Part shown: in pieces, positions 40,909 to 49,243 of the stretch
How positions within the stretch are numbered: position 1 is the stretch's first letter
Layout: every line of letters starts with the position of its first letter
Notes under the pieces: model-generated
What the model saw: the letters and a program-made list of their open reading frames with translations, nothing else
Databases searched by the model: none
Told to the model about the DNA's origin: nothing
Made by a program: the position numbers and the translations under genes
Assembly (NCBI GenBank): GCA_937910385.1
Contig: CALEPT010000003.1
Coordinates: 1 to 50,939, forward strand
Length of the DNA stretch: 50,939 nt
DNA from: an uncultured Ruminococcus sp.
Lineage (GTDB): Bacteria; Bacillota; Clostridia; Oscillospirales; Ruminococcaceae
Direction of reading: 5' to 3'

Positions 40909-41409
40909 ATGGATCAGTATGTAATAGCGGTACTCGTATCTAACATCGCGGGTGTGCTTTCGCGCGTTTCGGGAATGTTCACGCGGCGCGGCTTCAATAT
41001 CGACAGCCTTACGGTGGGCGAGACCGAGTCGAGCGGCTTTTCGCGCATAACTATTTCATTCCACGGTGATGAGGACATCAAGGAGCGCATTTTGCAGCAG
41101 CTCAAAAAGCTCCACGATGTAAGGGAGGTCGAGGTGCTCGACAGGAAGGACACCGTTATCCGCGAGCTGCTTCTTATAAAGGTGCGCAACAGCGCGGAGG
41201 TAAGGCAGGACATAATGACGGCAGTCGAGATATTCCGCTCTAAGATAGTGGACTACTCCGCAACGGCGCTCGTATGTGAGCTGACGGGCGAGACCACGAA
41301 GATAGACGCATTCATAGAGCTCGTCAAGCCCTACGGCATTATGGAAATGTGCCGTACGGGAATAGTCGCGATTGAGCGCGGCGAGAACTGCCTGAAAACA
41401 GTCAAGTAA
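40909..41409 (+). CDS. ilvN: acetolactate synthase, small regulatory subunit
   Basis: IlvN activates IlvB and gives valine feedback through its ACT domain. The 166-residue protein has the ACT signature IAGVLSRVSGMFTRRGFNID and SLTVGETE, then a C-terminal domain (IREL.LIKV... TGIVAIERGE). I prefer ATG 40909, six bases after AGGTGA; a GTG at 40900, just past the ilvB stop, is possible. It follows ilvB closely, as usual. Confidence 0.95.
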   Translation: MDQYVIAVLVSNIAGVLSRVSGMFTRRGFNIDSLTVGETESSGFSRITISFHGDEDIKERILQQLKKLHDVREVEVLDRKDTVIRELLLIKVRNSAEVRQDIMTAVEIFRSKIVDYSATALVCELTGETTKIDAFIELVKPYGIMEMCRTGIVAIERGENCLKTVK

Positions 41410-41470
41410 TTGCCGAAAGGCAATTAAAGCGAACCCGATGAAACGATTTGTAGGGGCGACGCCCCCTATA
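41408..41470 (+). repeat. two intergenic hairpins between ilvN and ilvC
   Basis: AATTGCC (41408-41414) pairs with GGCAATT (41419-41425) around a GAAA tetraloop. GGGGC (41453-41457) pairs with GCCCC (41461-41465) in a GTAGGGGC-headed element. Neither has a T-run, so processing or mRNA-stability roles are more likely than termination. Confidence 0.55.
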
Positions 41471-41530
41471 TATAGTATTATCGGATTCAAAATACATCAA
41501 TCAAAATTTATTTGAAAAGGAGTAATTACA

Positions 41531-42565
41531 ATGGCAAATACTGCAAAGGTTTTTTATGAACAGGACTGCGATCTTTCGCTTCTTTACGGCAAGACCATCG
41601 CCGTTATCGGCTACGGAAGCCAGGGTCACGCACACGCACTCAACGCAAAGGAGTCGCTCGGCGATAACGGCAGAGTAATAATCGGTCTTTACGAGGGCTC
41701 TAAGTCGTGGGAAAAGGCTGTTGCTCAGGGCTTCGAGGTATTCACTGCCGCTGAGGCTGCAAAGCGCGCTGATATTATCATGATCCTCATCAACGATGAG
41801 AAGCAGGCAAAGCTCTACAAGGAGGACATCGAACCTAATCTAAAGCCCGGCAATATGCTTATGTTCGCTCACGGCTTTAATATCCACTTCGGCTGCATAG
41901 TTCCCCCCGCTGACGTTGACGTTACGATGATAGCTCCCAAGGGACCCGGACACACGGTAAGAAGTGAGTATCAGGCAGGCAAGGGCGTTCCGTGTCTCGT
42001 AGCTGTTCACCAGGATGCAACAGGCAAGGCTAAGGATATGGCTCTCGCTTACGGTCTCGCTATAGGCGGAGCCCGTGCAGGTGTTCTTGAAACTACATTC
42101 CGCACCGAGACAGAGACAGACCTCTTCGGCGAACAGGCTGTTCTCTGCGGAGGAGTTTGCGCACTCATGCAGGCAGGCTTCGAGACTCTCGTTGAGGCAG
42201 GCTACGATCCCAGAAATGCATACTTTGAGTGTATCCACGAGATGAAGCTCATCGTTGACCTCATCTACCAGAGCGGCTTCGCAGGAATGAGATACTCCAT
42301 TTCCAATACTGCTGAGTACGGCGATTACATCACAGGTCCCAAGATCATCACAGATGAAACAAAGAAGGCAATGAAGCAGATACTCAAGAACATTCAGGAC
42401 GGTACTTTCGCAAAGGACTTCCTCCTCGATATGTCCGACGCAGGCTCTCAGGTACATTTCAAGGCTATGAGAAAGCTTGCCTCCGAGCACCCTGCCGAGA
42501 AGGTCGGCGAAGAGATAAGAAAGCTCTACAGCTGGAGCGACGAGGACAAGCTCATCAACAACTGA
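41531..42565 (+). CDS. ilvC: ketol-acid reductoisomerase
   Basis: IlvC converts acetolactate and acetohydroxybutyrate to the dihydroxy acids with NAD(P)H and Mg2+. The 344-residue class I enzyme has the Rossmann motif GYGSQGHAHALN, PKGPGHTVRSEY, the acidic metal site DLFGEQAVLCGG, and ECIHEMKLIVDLIY. AAAAGGAG precedes the start. It follows ilvBN in operon order. Confidence 0.98.
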   Translation: MANTAKVFYEQDCDLSLLYGKTIAVIGYGSQGHAHALNAKESLGDNGRVIIGLYEGSKSWEKAVAQGFEVFTAAEAAKRADIIMILINDEKQAKLYKEDIEPNLKPGNMLMFAHGFNIHFGCIVPPADVDVTMIAPKGPGHTVRSEYQAGKGVPCLVAVHQDATGKAKDMALAYGLAIGGARAGVLETTFRTETETDLFGEQAVLCGGVCALMQAGFETLVEAGYDPRNAYFECIHEMKLIVDLIYQSGFAGMRYSISNTAEYGDYITGPKIITDETKKAMKQILKNIQDGTFAKDFLLDMSDAGSQVHFKAMRKLASEHPAEKVGEEIRKLYSWSDEDKLINN

Positions 42566-42574
42566 TAAGCCCTG

Positions 42575-42598
42575 CCCCTCCCCTGAAATGGGGAGGGG
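42575..42598 (+). repeat. strong GC hairpin after ilvC
   Basis: CCCCTCCCC (42575-42583) pairs perfectly with GGGGAGGGG (42590-42598) around TGAAAT. The tail is ATAAAT and not a T-run. It probably acts as an mRNA 3' stabiliser or partial terminator, reducing expression of the genes behind. Confidence 0.65.
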
Positions 42599-42626
42599 AT
42601 AAATATATAAAACAGGAAAGAACAGC

Positions 42627-43247
42627 ATGGCGGATTCATACATCAGAAAATTTTCTCCGAACAGGCGGCATTACATCGCGGCGGCGCTGTTTCTGGCGGC
42701 TCTTGTGCTTTTTGCCGTGGGAATTCACAGGGCAGTCCGCACAATGTGGAGGATAGACCCCCGAGGGCTCACCTTTGAGGGCAGCGTCAGCGAAAACGAC
42801 AGCGTGCTCCTGTCCGCAGATCCACTCAGAGGGGCTCTAAAGGGCGCGGAGACCGAGACTGAGATATGCTACCACACCTATTTGGGCTTCATGACCGATA
42901 TCAACTGCTACATCATCGCTATTAACGGTACTTACTGTCCGGTTGCAGTGGTCAGAGGTTCGCAGGAGGAGGCTGACCTCTTCGCCGGAGAATATGTCAC
43001 GGGATATTTCACATACAAATACAGCGATGGCTTTGCCAAATATATGGACAATATCACACAGGTCTGGGAGCTTGATTCTTATCATGACTATTCGCAGTAC
43101 GATGAGCTCGGCATAAGGCTTGTCAATGTGAAAAGAGAACGCATTAGCTTTCTGTGGGGAATTCCGTTCCTGTTTCTCGGACTGATATTTCTGAAAAAGG
43201 CAGGTACGCCGTATTTCTATTATCCGGAAGATAACGGATTTGAGTAA
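42627..43247 (+). CDS. membrane protein of unknown function in the ilv operon
   Basis: I do not recognise this 206-residue protein. It has one N-terminal helix (about residues 17-36), an extracytoplasmic domain of about 130 residues (contains TFEGSVSENDSVLLS and a Tyr-rich part), and a second helix near the C terminus (about 172-192). The two-helix plan with an outer domain resembles small DUF3592-like proteins, but the match is only in style. AGGAAAG precedes the start. It lies between ilvC and ilvD, with hairpins on both sides, so its link to amino acid synthesis is unclear. Confidence 0.75.
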   Translation: MADSYIRKFSPNRRHYIAAALFLAALVLFAVGIHRAVRTMWRIDPRGLTFEGSVSENDSVLLSADPLRGALKGAETETEICYHTYLGFMTDINCYIIAINGTYCPVAVVRGSQEEADLFAGEYVTGYFTYKYSDGFAKYMDNITQVWELDSYHDYSQYDELGIRLVNVKRERISFLWGIPFLFLGLIFLKKAGTPYFYYPEDNGFE

Positions 43248-43294
43248 TCGCAGGGGCACATTTTGTGCGCCCGCGGGTCATTATATCGACCATC

Positions 43295-43316
43295 GGAACG
43301 CCGAGTACGGCGTTCC
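43295..43316 (+). repeat. perfect nine-base hairpin before ilvD
   Basis: GGAACGCCG (43295-43303) pairs with CGGCGTTCC (43308-43316) around AGTA. A related GC palindrome (GGGGCACA/TGTGCGCCC) lies at 43253-43272. No T-run follows. Confidence 0.6.
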
Positions 43317-43348
43317 CTACAACCTAACATCTGAATGAGGTGAATAAA

Positions 43349-45013
43349 ATGAGCGGAAATTATTTCTGCGAGGGTGTTGAAAAGGCTTCACAGCGCTCCC
43401 TTTTCAATGCACTCGGATTTACTAAGGAGGAAATGCGCAGACCGCTGGTCGGCATAGTTTCCTCATACAACGAGATAGTCCCCGGACACATGAACATAGA
43501 CAAGATAGTCGAAGCTGTAAAGCTCGGCGTTGCTATGGGTGGAGGAACACCCGTTGTGTTCCCTGCCATCGCGGTTTGCGACGGTATCGCAATGGGTCAC
43601 ACGGGAATGAAATACTCTCTCGTGACGCGCGACCTTATCGCCGACTCCACTGAATGTATGGCTCTTGCGCACCACTTCGACGCACTTGTAATGGTGCCTA
43701 ACTGCGATAAGAACGTTCCGGGACTTCTCATGGCCGCGGCACGTATAAACGTCCCCACCATATTCGTTAGCGGAGGTCCAATGCTCGCAGGTCACGTCAA
43801 GGGCAAAAAGACCAGTCTTTCCTCGATGTTCGAGGCTGTAGGTGCTTACACCGCAGGAAAAATGTCCGCCGAGGACGTTGAGGAGTTTGAGACTCATGCC
43901 TGTCCGACGTGCGGCTCGTGCTCGGGTATGTACACGGCGAACTCGATGAACTGTCTGACCGAAGTCCTCGGTATGGGCTTAAAAGGCAACGGCACTATCC
44001 CCGCTGTTTACTCCGACCGTCTGAGGCTTGCAAAAGAAGCGGGAATGCAGGTCATGGAGCTGTATCGCAAGAATATCCGTCCGCTTGACATCATGACCGA
44101 AAAGGCTTTTTACAACGCTCTCACTGCGGACATGGCTCTGGGCTGTTCAACCAACAGTATGCTCCACCTGCCCGCTGTCGCAAACGAGTGCGGAGTTGAT
44201 ATAAATCTCGACATTGCCAACGAGATAAGCGCGAAAACGCCCAATCTTTGCCACCTTGCGCCTGCGGGTCACACCTACATGGAGGATCTCAACGAGGCGG
44301 GCGGTGTGTATGCAGTGCTGAATGAGCTAAACAGGAAAAACCTTATCAATACCGATTGCCTTACCTGTACAGGCAAGACCGTCGGCGAGAACATCGCAGG
44401 CTGTATAAATAAGGATCCCGAAACCATTCGTCCCATTGAAAACCCCTACAGCGAAACAGGCGGTATCGCCGTACTGAAGGGAAATCTCGCCCCCGACCGC
44501 TGTGTTGTCAAGAGGAGCGCAGTTGCTCCTGAAATGCTCGTCCACAAGGGACCTGCGCGCGTTTTCGACAGCGAGGAGGAGGCTATCAAGGTCATCTACG
44601 AGGGCGGTATCAAGGCGGGTGACGTTGTTGTTATCCGTTATGAGGGACCCGCAGGAGGTCCGGGAATGCGCGAAATGCTCTCGCCTACCTCTGCGATACA
44701 AGGCGCTGGGCTTGGCTCTACGGTGGCGCTTATTACCGACGGACGCTTCTCGGGAGCTACACGCGGTGCGGCTATCGGTCACGTCTCACCAGAGGCTGTA
44801 AACGGCGGAAATATCGCCTATGTCAAGGACGGCGATATCATATCCATTGATATCCCGAATTACTCAATTACTCTCGAGGTCTCTGACGAGGAGCTTGAGG
44901 AACGCCGCAAGACAATGCCAATAAAGCGCAAGGAGAACATCACAGGCTACCTCAGACGCTATGCCCAGCAGGTGTCCTCCGCGGATAAGGGTGCTATCAT
45001 TAACAGGAAATAA
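43349..45013 (+). CDS. ilvD: dihydroxy-acid dehydratase
   Basis: IlvD dehydrates the dihydroxy acids to 2-oxoisovalerate and 3-methyl-2-oxovalerate with an Fe-S cluster. The 554-residue protein has VPNCDKNVPG and the signature THACPTCGSCSGMYTANSMNC split over two cysteines, plus DGRFSGATRG near the C terminus. ATG 43349 follows GAGGTGA at six bases; the GTG nine bases earlier is unsupported. The Fe-S cluster makes it oxygen sensitive, consistent with an anaerobe. Confidence 0.97.
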   Translation: MSGNYFCEGVEKASQRSLFNALGFTKEEMRRPLVGIVSSYNEIVPGHMNIDKIVEAVKLGVAMGGGTPVVFPAIAVCDGIAMGHTGMKYSLVTRDLIADSTECMALAHHFDALVMVPNCDKNVPGLLMAAARINVPTIFVSGGPMLAGHVKGKKTSLSSMFEAVGAYTAGKMSAEDVEEFETHACPTCGSCSGMYTANSMNCLTEVLGMGLKGNGTIPAVYSDRLRLAKEAGMQVMELYRKNIRPLDIMTEKAFYNALTADMALGCSTNSMLHLPAVANECGVDINLDIANEISAKTPNLCHLAPAGHTYMEDLNEAGGVYAVLNELNRKNLINTDCLTCTGKTVGENIAGCINKDPETIRPIENPYSETGGIAVLKGNLAPDRCVVKRSAVAPEMLVHKGPARVFDSEEEAIKVIYEGGIKAGDVVVIRYEGPAGGPGMREMLSPTSAIQGAGLGSTVALITDGRFSGATRGAAIGHVSPEAVNGGNIAYVKDGDIISIDIPNYSITLEVSDEELEERRKTMPIKRKENITGYLRRYAQQVSSADKGAIINRK

Positions 45014-45041
45014 ATGGTGAGATAAATCGGAATATGTGCGC

Positions 45042-45059
45042 TGTCCGTGTCGGCGGACA
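45042..45059 (+). repeat. TGTCCG hairpin between ilvD and leuC
   Basis: TGTCCG (45042-45047) pairs with CGGACA (45054-45059) around TGTCGG. It resembles the GTCCGC/GCGGAC hairpin at 19036-19050. Confidence 0.5.
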
Positions 45060-45138
45060 CGATCGGCTAACGGCTCGGGTACACATTGTGCGCTCTACGC
45101 TCCGATCTCCAACCTCTAAAAGAAAGAAGCTGATAGAT

Positions 45139-46401
45139 ATGTCAATGACAATGACACAGAAGATACTTGCGGCTCACGCAGGACTTGATTCAGTACAGGC
45201 AGGGCAGCTTATCCTTGCCGACCTTGATCTTGTTCTCGGCAACGATATCACGTCTCCCGTGGCTATCAAAGAGTTCGCAAAGCTTAACAAGGACAGCGTG
45301 TTTGACAAAGAAAAGATAACTATGGTCATGGATCACTTCGCCCCCAATAAGGACATCAAGGCGGCGGAGCAGTGCAAGATGTGCCGCGATTTTTGCGGTG
45401 AAAAGGAGGTCACGCACTTCTATGACGTGGGAGAAATGGGCATAGAGCACGCTCTTCTCCCCGAGAAAGGTCTCGTGACTGCAGGGAATGTTGTTATCGG
45501 TGCGGACTCACATACCTGCACCTATGGTGCTCTCGGAGCGTTTTCGACCGGCGTGGGCTCTACCGATATGGCGTGCGGCATGGCAATAGGCAAGGCGTGG
45601 TTCAAGGTGCCCTCGGCGATAAAGTTCAATCTTACTGGTAAGCTTCGCAAATACGTATCGGGCAAGGACGTTATCCTCCACATCATCGGAAAAATAGGCG
45701 TGGACGGAGCTCTCTACCGTTCGATGGAATTTACCGGCGAGGGACTTTCCTCGCTCTCTATGGCTGACCGCCTTTGCATTGCAAACATGGCTATCGAGGC
45801 AGGTGCGAAGAACGGTATCTTCGAGGTGGATGACATTACCCTTGACTACATCAGGGAGCACGGAGCCGCCGAACCGACCGTTTACAAGACAGACCCCGAC
45901 GCGCAGTACGACGAGGTGATCGACATTGACCTCTCTGCAATTGAACCGACCGTTTCGTTCCCACATCTCCCCGAAAACGCAAAGACCTTCTCGGAGTTCG
46001 GCAACATTAAGATAGATCAGGTAGTCATCGGCTCATGTACCAATGGCAGGCTTGAGGATCTACAGGTCGCAGCGGAGATAATGAAGGGCAAAAAATGTGC
46101 GAAAAATGTACGTGTTATCGTCATTCCTGCTACTCAGCAGATATATCTTGACGCTATGGAGCAGGGTCTGTTGAAAATATTCATTGAGAGCGGAGCTGTA
46201 GTCTCCACCCCGACCTGCGGACCGTGCCTCGGCGGATATATGGGCATTCTCGCGGAGGGCGAAAGGGCAGTCACTACTACAAACCGCAACTTCGTCGGGC
46301 GTATGGGTCATGTGAAGTCAGAGGTGTACCTCGCAAGCCCCGCAACAGCGGCTGCAAGTGCACTGACAGGCAGAATAACAAGTCCGTGGGAGGTAAAGTA
46401 A
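45139..46401 (+). CDS. leuC: 3-isopropylmalate dehydratase, large subunit
   Basis: LeuC with LeuD isomerises 2- to 3-isopropylmalate using a 4Fe-4S cluster. The 420-residue aconitase-family protein has GADSHTCTYGALGAFSTG and the cluster cysteines in GSCTNGRLEDL and TPTCGPCLGGY. ATG 45139 is the likely start, but it has only a weak ribosome site (AAAGAAG); ATG 45145 is an alternative. The 125-base gap before it carries a hairpin. It is followed at once by leuD. Confidence 0.96.
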   Translation: MSMTMTQKILAAHAGLDSVQAGQLILADLDLVLGNDITSPVAIKEFAKLNKDSVFDKEKITMVMDHFAPNKDIKAAEQCKMCRDFCGEKEVTHFYDVGEMGIEHALLPEKGLVTAGNVVIGADSHTCTYGALGAFSTGVGSTDMACGMAIGKAWFKVPSAIKFNLTGKLRKYVSGKDVILHIIGKIGVDGALYRSMEFTGEGLSSLSMADRLCIANMAIEAGAKNGIFEVDDITLDYIREHGAAEPTVYKTDPDAQYDEVIDIDLSAIEPTVSFPHLPENAKTFSEFGNIKIDQVVIGSCTNGRLEDLQVAAEIMKGKKCAKNVRVIVIPATQQIYLDAMEQGLLKIFIESGAVVSTPTCGPCLGGYMGILAEGERAVTTTNRNFVGRMGHVKSEVYLASPATAAASALTGRITSPWEVK

Positions 46402-46402
46402 G

Positions 46403-46897
46403 ATGAAATACACAGGAAATGTAATAAAGTACGGCGACAATGTAGATACGGACGTTATAATCCCGGCGCGCTACCTCAATACGAGCGACCATGCCGAGCT
46501 TGCCTCTCACTGTATGGAAGACCTCGACAAGACATTCGTTTCGCGCGTTCAGCAGGGCGACATCATTACGGCAGGTCAGAATTTCGGCTGCGGCTCATCG
46601 CGTGAGCACGCTCCTATTGCTATCAAGGCAAGCGGTGTCTCACTCGTCATCGCCAAGAGCTTCGCCCGTATCTTCTACCGCAACTCTATAAATATCGGAC
46701 TGGCTATCGTGGAGTGCCCTGAGGCTGTTGACGGCATCTCCGAGGGCGATAAGGTCGAGGCAGACCTCGACAACGGCGTTATCCGCAACCTTACAACGGG
46801 CGCGGAGTATAAGACTGCGCCATTCCCCGAGTTCATTCAGAAAATAATCGAAAACGGCGGACTTATGCAGTCTATCGCCGACGGAGCGATAAAGTGA
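46403..46897 (+). CDS. leuD: 3-isopropylmalate dehydratase, small subunit
   Basis: LeuD is the swivelling domain partner of LeuC. The 164-residue protein has DTDVIIPARYLN, the conserved GCGSSREHAP and FARIFYRNSINIGL. It begins one base after the leuC stop, with GGGAGG in the leuC end, so the two are coupled. Confidence 0.97.
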   Translation: MKYTGNVIKYGDNVDTDVIIPARYLNTSDHAELASHCMEDLDKTFVSRVQQGDIITAGQNFGCGSSREHAPIAIKASGVSLVIAKSFARIFYRNSINIGLAIVECPEAVDGISEGDKVEADLDNGVIRNLTTGAEYKTAPFPEFIQKIIENGGLMQSIADGAIK

Positions 46898-46943
46898 ATT
46901 TCGGGATCAGGGATTCGCAATTATAAAAGCTTGGAGGATAAAT

Positions 46944-48017
46944 ATGGAATACAATATCGCATTGCTTAAAGGCGACGGAATAGGTCCTGAGATAGTGGAC
47001 AGTGCCGTTGCGATACTGGAAAAGACTGCTGACAAATTCGGTCACAAATTCAACTTCACTCCCTACCTCATAGGCGGCTGCGCTATCGACGCGGCGGGAG
47101 TTCCGCTTCCGCAGGAAACCGTAGACGGCTGTCTTGCGTCCGACAGCGTACTGCTCGGAGCAGTGGGCGGTCCTAAATGGGACGATCAGCCCGGCGACAA
47201 GCGTCCCGAAAAGGCGCTTCTCGGTATCCGCTCTGCCCTCGGACTTTATACGAATCTTCGTCCGGCAAAGCTCTATCCTGCGCTGAGAGCGGCTTCTCCG
47301 CTGAAGGACGAGATAGTCGGCAAGGGATTCGACCTGATGATAGTCCGCGAGCTCACGGGCGGAATCTACTTCGGCGACCGCGGCTACCGTGAGGGAAGGT
47401 ACGGTCAGGAGGCATACGATACCGAGGCTTACAGCGTCACCGAGATAGAGCGTATCGGCAGAGTCGCATTCGAGACCGCAATGAAACGCAGCAAGTGCCT
47501 TTGCAGTATCGACAAGGCAAACGTGCTCGAATCCTCGCGTCTCTGGAGAAAGACTATGCACGCTCTTTCCGAGGAGTATCCCGAGGTGCAGTACACCGAT
47601 ATGTTCGTTGACAATGCCGCCATGCAGCTCGTGCGCGACCCTCAACAGTTCGACGTTATCGTGACCTCGAATATGTTCGGAGATATCCTCTCTGACGAGG
47701 CTTCGCAGATAACCGGCTCGATAGGAATGCTCGCTTCGGCTTCTCTCGGCGCTTCAACGCGCGGAATGTACGAGCCTATCCACGGCAGTGCGCCCGATAT
47801 TGCGGGTCAGAACAAGGCAAACCCCATCGCTACTATCCTTTCCGGAGCGATGATGCTTCGCTATTCGTTCGGACTCTCAGAGGAGGCAGACTGCATAGAA
47901 TCGGCAGTCGATAAGGTCCTCAACGCAGGCTGGCGCACCGCTGATCTCATGGGCAGCGCTGAGGGGATATCCCTTACCTGCACGGAAATGACAGAAAAGA
48001 TATCTGAGGTCCTATAA
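46944..48017 (+). CDS. leuB: 3-isopropylmalate dehydrogenase
   Basis: LeuB oxidises and decarboxylates 3-isopropylmalate to 4-methyl-2-oxopentanoate with NAD+. The 357-residue protein has GDGIGPEIV, GGPKWDD, RELTGGIYFG, DKANVLESSRLWRK and the cofactor region GSAPDIAGQNKANPIA. GGAGG precedes the start. Its stop overlaps the next start by one base (TAATG), coupling an ATPase gene to it. Confidence 0.98.
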   Translation: MEYNIALLKGDGIGPEIVDSAVAILEKTADKFGHKFNFTPYLIGGCAIDAAGVPLPQETVDGCLASDSVLLGAVGGPKWDDQPGDKRPEKALLGIRSALGLYTNLRPAKLYPALRAASPLKDEIVGKGFDLMIVRELTGGIYFGDRGYREGRYGQEAYDTEAYSVTEIERIGRVAFETAMKRSKCLCSIDKANVLESSRLWRKTMHALSEEYPEVQYTDMFVDNAAMQLVRDPQQFDVIVTSNMFGDILSDEASQITGSIGMLASASLGASTRGMYEPIHGSAPDIAGQNKANPIATILSGAMMLRYSFGLSEEADCIESAVDKVLNAGWRTADLMGSAEGISLTCTEMTEKISEVL

Positions 48018-49213
48018 TGAAGCAAGAACTTAAAAAGCTCAGCCTCGCGCTCGGCTCCGTTGCTGTTTTCAGGGGAGTTTTGGAGGATCCTGTCATTTCA
48101 GGAATGCGTATGCTCATCGCGGCGGCAGAGGGCTCTGAGACGAGCAGCATCATCGGGCAGTACGGCAGATTCGTCGGCACACTCTACGAGCAGACGGTCA
48201 ATTTCAGCGAATATGTACTCAAGACCGTCTTGGAGGACGAGAACATATTCATAGTCCGGACAGCACGCGGCGGGGATATAGATGAATACATACTGGAGGC
48301 TGCCGAGAACGAGCTGCTCGTTTTGCAGGAGCTTTCGCGGCTCTCCCCTGAGACATTTACGGACGGGCTTGATTACAGCGGCTTTCTCCCTCAGTGGAGG
48401 GTGTGCAGCATAGACTTCCTCGCCGAGTATAAGCGGCGAAGGGCGAACATATCGCAGTTCGGCTACGGAAAATGGGCTCAGAGCAGTATGTTCACGCTCA
48501 GAGACGGCAGGATAGTTCCGCTTAGATATCCCGATCCGCAGCGGCTTTCGGAGCTTTACGGATATGAGCGCGAGCGCAAGGCTGTCGTGGACAACACGCT
48601 TGCACTTCTTGACGGTAAGCCTGCGCAGAACGCGCTGCTTTACGGCGACGCGGGTACGGGTAAGTCCTCAACGGTCAAGGCTATCGTGAACGAATACTCA
48701 GACCGCGGACTGCGTCTTATTGAGATAACCAAGGAGCAGCTGCGGGACATACCGCGGATAATCGGCGAAATAAGCGAAAACCCGCTGAAATTCATACTTT
48801 TCATCGACGATCTTTCATTTGCGGCGGGTGAGGACTGCTTCGGCGCGCTCAAGGCTGTTTTGGAGGGATCTGCTTCGGCACGCTCGTCGAACATGGTCAT
48901 ATATGCCACGAGCAACCGCCGTCACCTTGTGCGCGAGAGCTTCTCCGAGCGCGAGGGCGACGATATCCACCGCAATGACACGATGCAGGAGACTCTTTCT
49001 CTGTCGGCGAGATTCGGACTGCGCGTGAGCTTCGGCAGACCCGACAAAAAATCCTATACAGCGATAGCACGCGAGCTTGCGAGGTCGCGCGGGATAGAGC
49101 TGCCCGATTCGGAGCTTGACCTTAAAGCAGAGCAGTTCGCCTTGTCATCCGGCAACGGACGCTCGCCGAGAACGGCAAAACAGTTCGTAGATACACTCAT
49201 CAATAATTCGTAA
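48017..49213 (+). CDS. DUF815-type AAA+ ATPase
   Basis: The 398-residue protein belongs to the DUF815 family of ATP-binding proteins. An all-alpha N-terminal region (residues 1-180) precedes an AAA+ core. Walker A is GDAGTGKS (210-217), Walker B is FILFIDD (259-265), sensor 1 lies near VIYATSNRRHLV, and the arginine-rich lid contains GRSPRTAKQF. The function is not known; it may remodel a protein partner. Its start overlaps leuB (TAATG), so it is translated with the leucine genes. No Ile/Leu synthesis role is known for it. Confidence 0.9.
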   Translation: MKQELKKLSLALGSVAVFRGVLEDPVISGMRMLIAAAEGSETSSIIGQYGRFVGTLYEQTVNFSEYVLKTVLEDENIFIVRTARGGDIDEYILEAAENELLVLQELSRLSPETFTDGLDYSGFLPQWRVCSIDFLAEYKRRRANISQFGYGKWAQSSMFTLRDGRIVPLRYPDPQRLSELYGYERERKAVVDNTLALLDGKPAQNALLYGDAGTGKSSTVKAIVNEYSDRGLRLIEITKEQLRDIPRIIGEISENPLKFILFIDDLSFAAGEDCFGALKAVLEGSASARSSNMVIYATSNRRHLVRESFSEREGDDIHRNDTMQETLSLSARFGLRVSFGRPDKKSYTAIARELARSRGIELPDSELDLKAEQFALSSGNGRSPRTAKQFVDTLINNS

Positions 49214-49243
49214 TTCTTATATAGAATTAAAGGAGGCTTTCAA

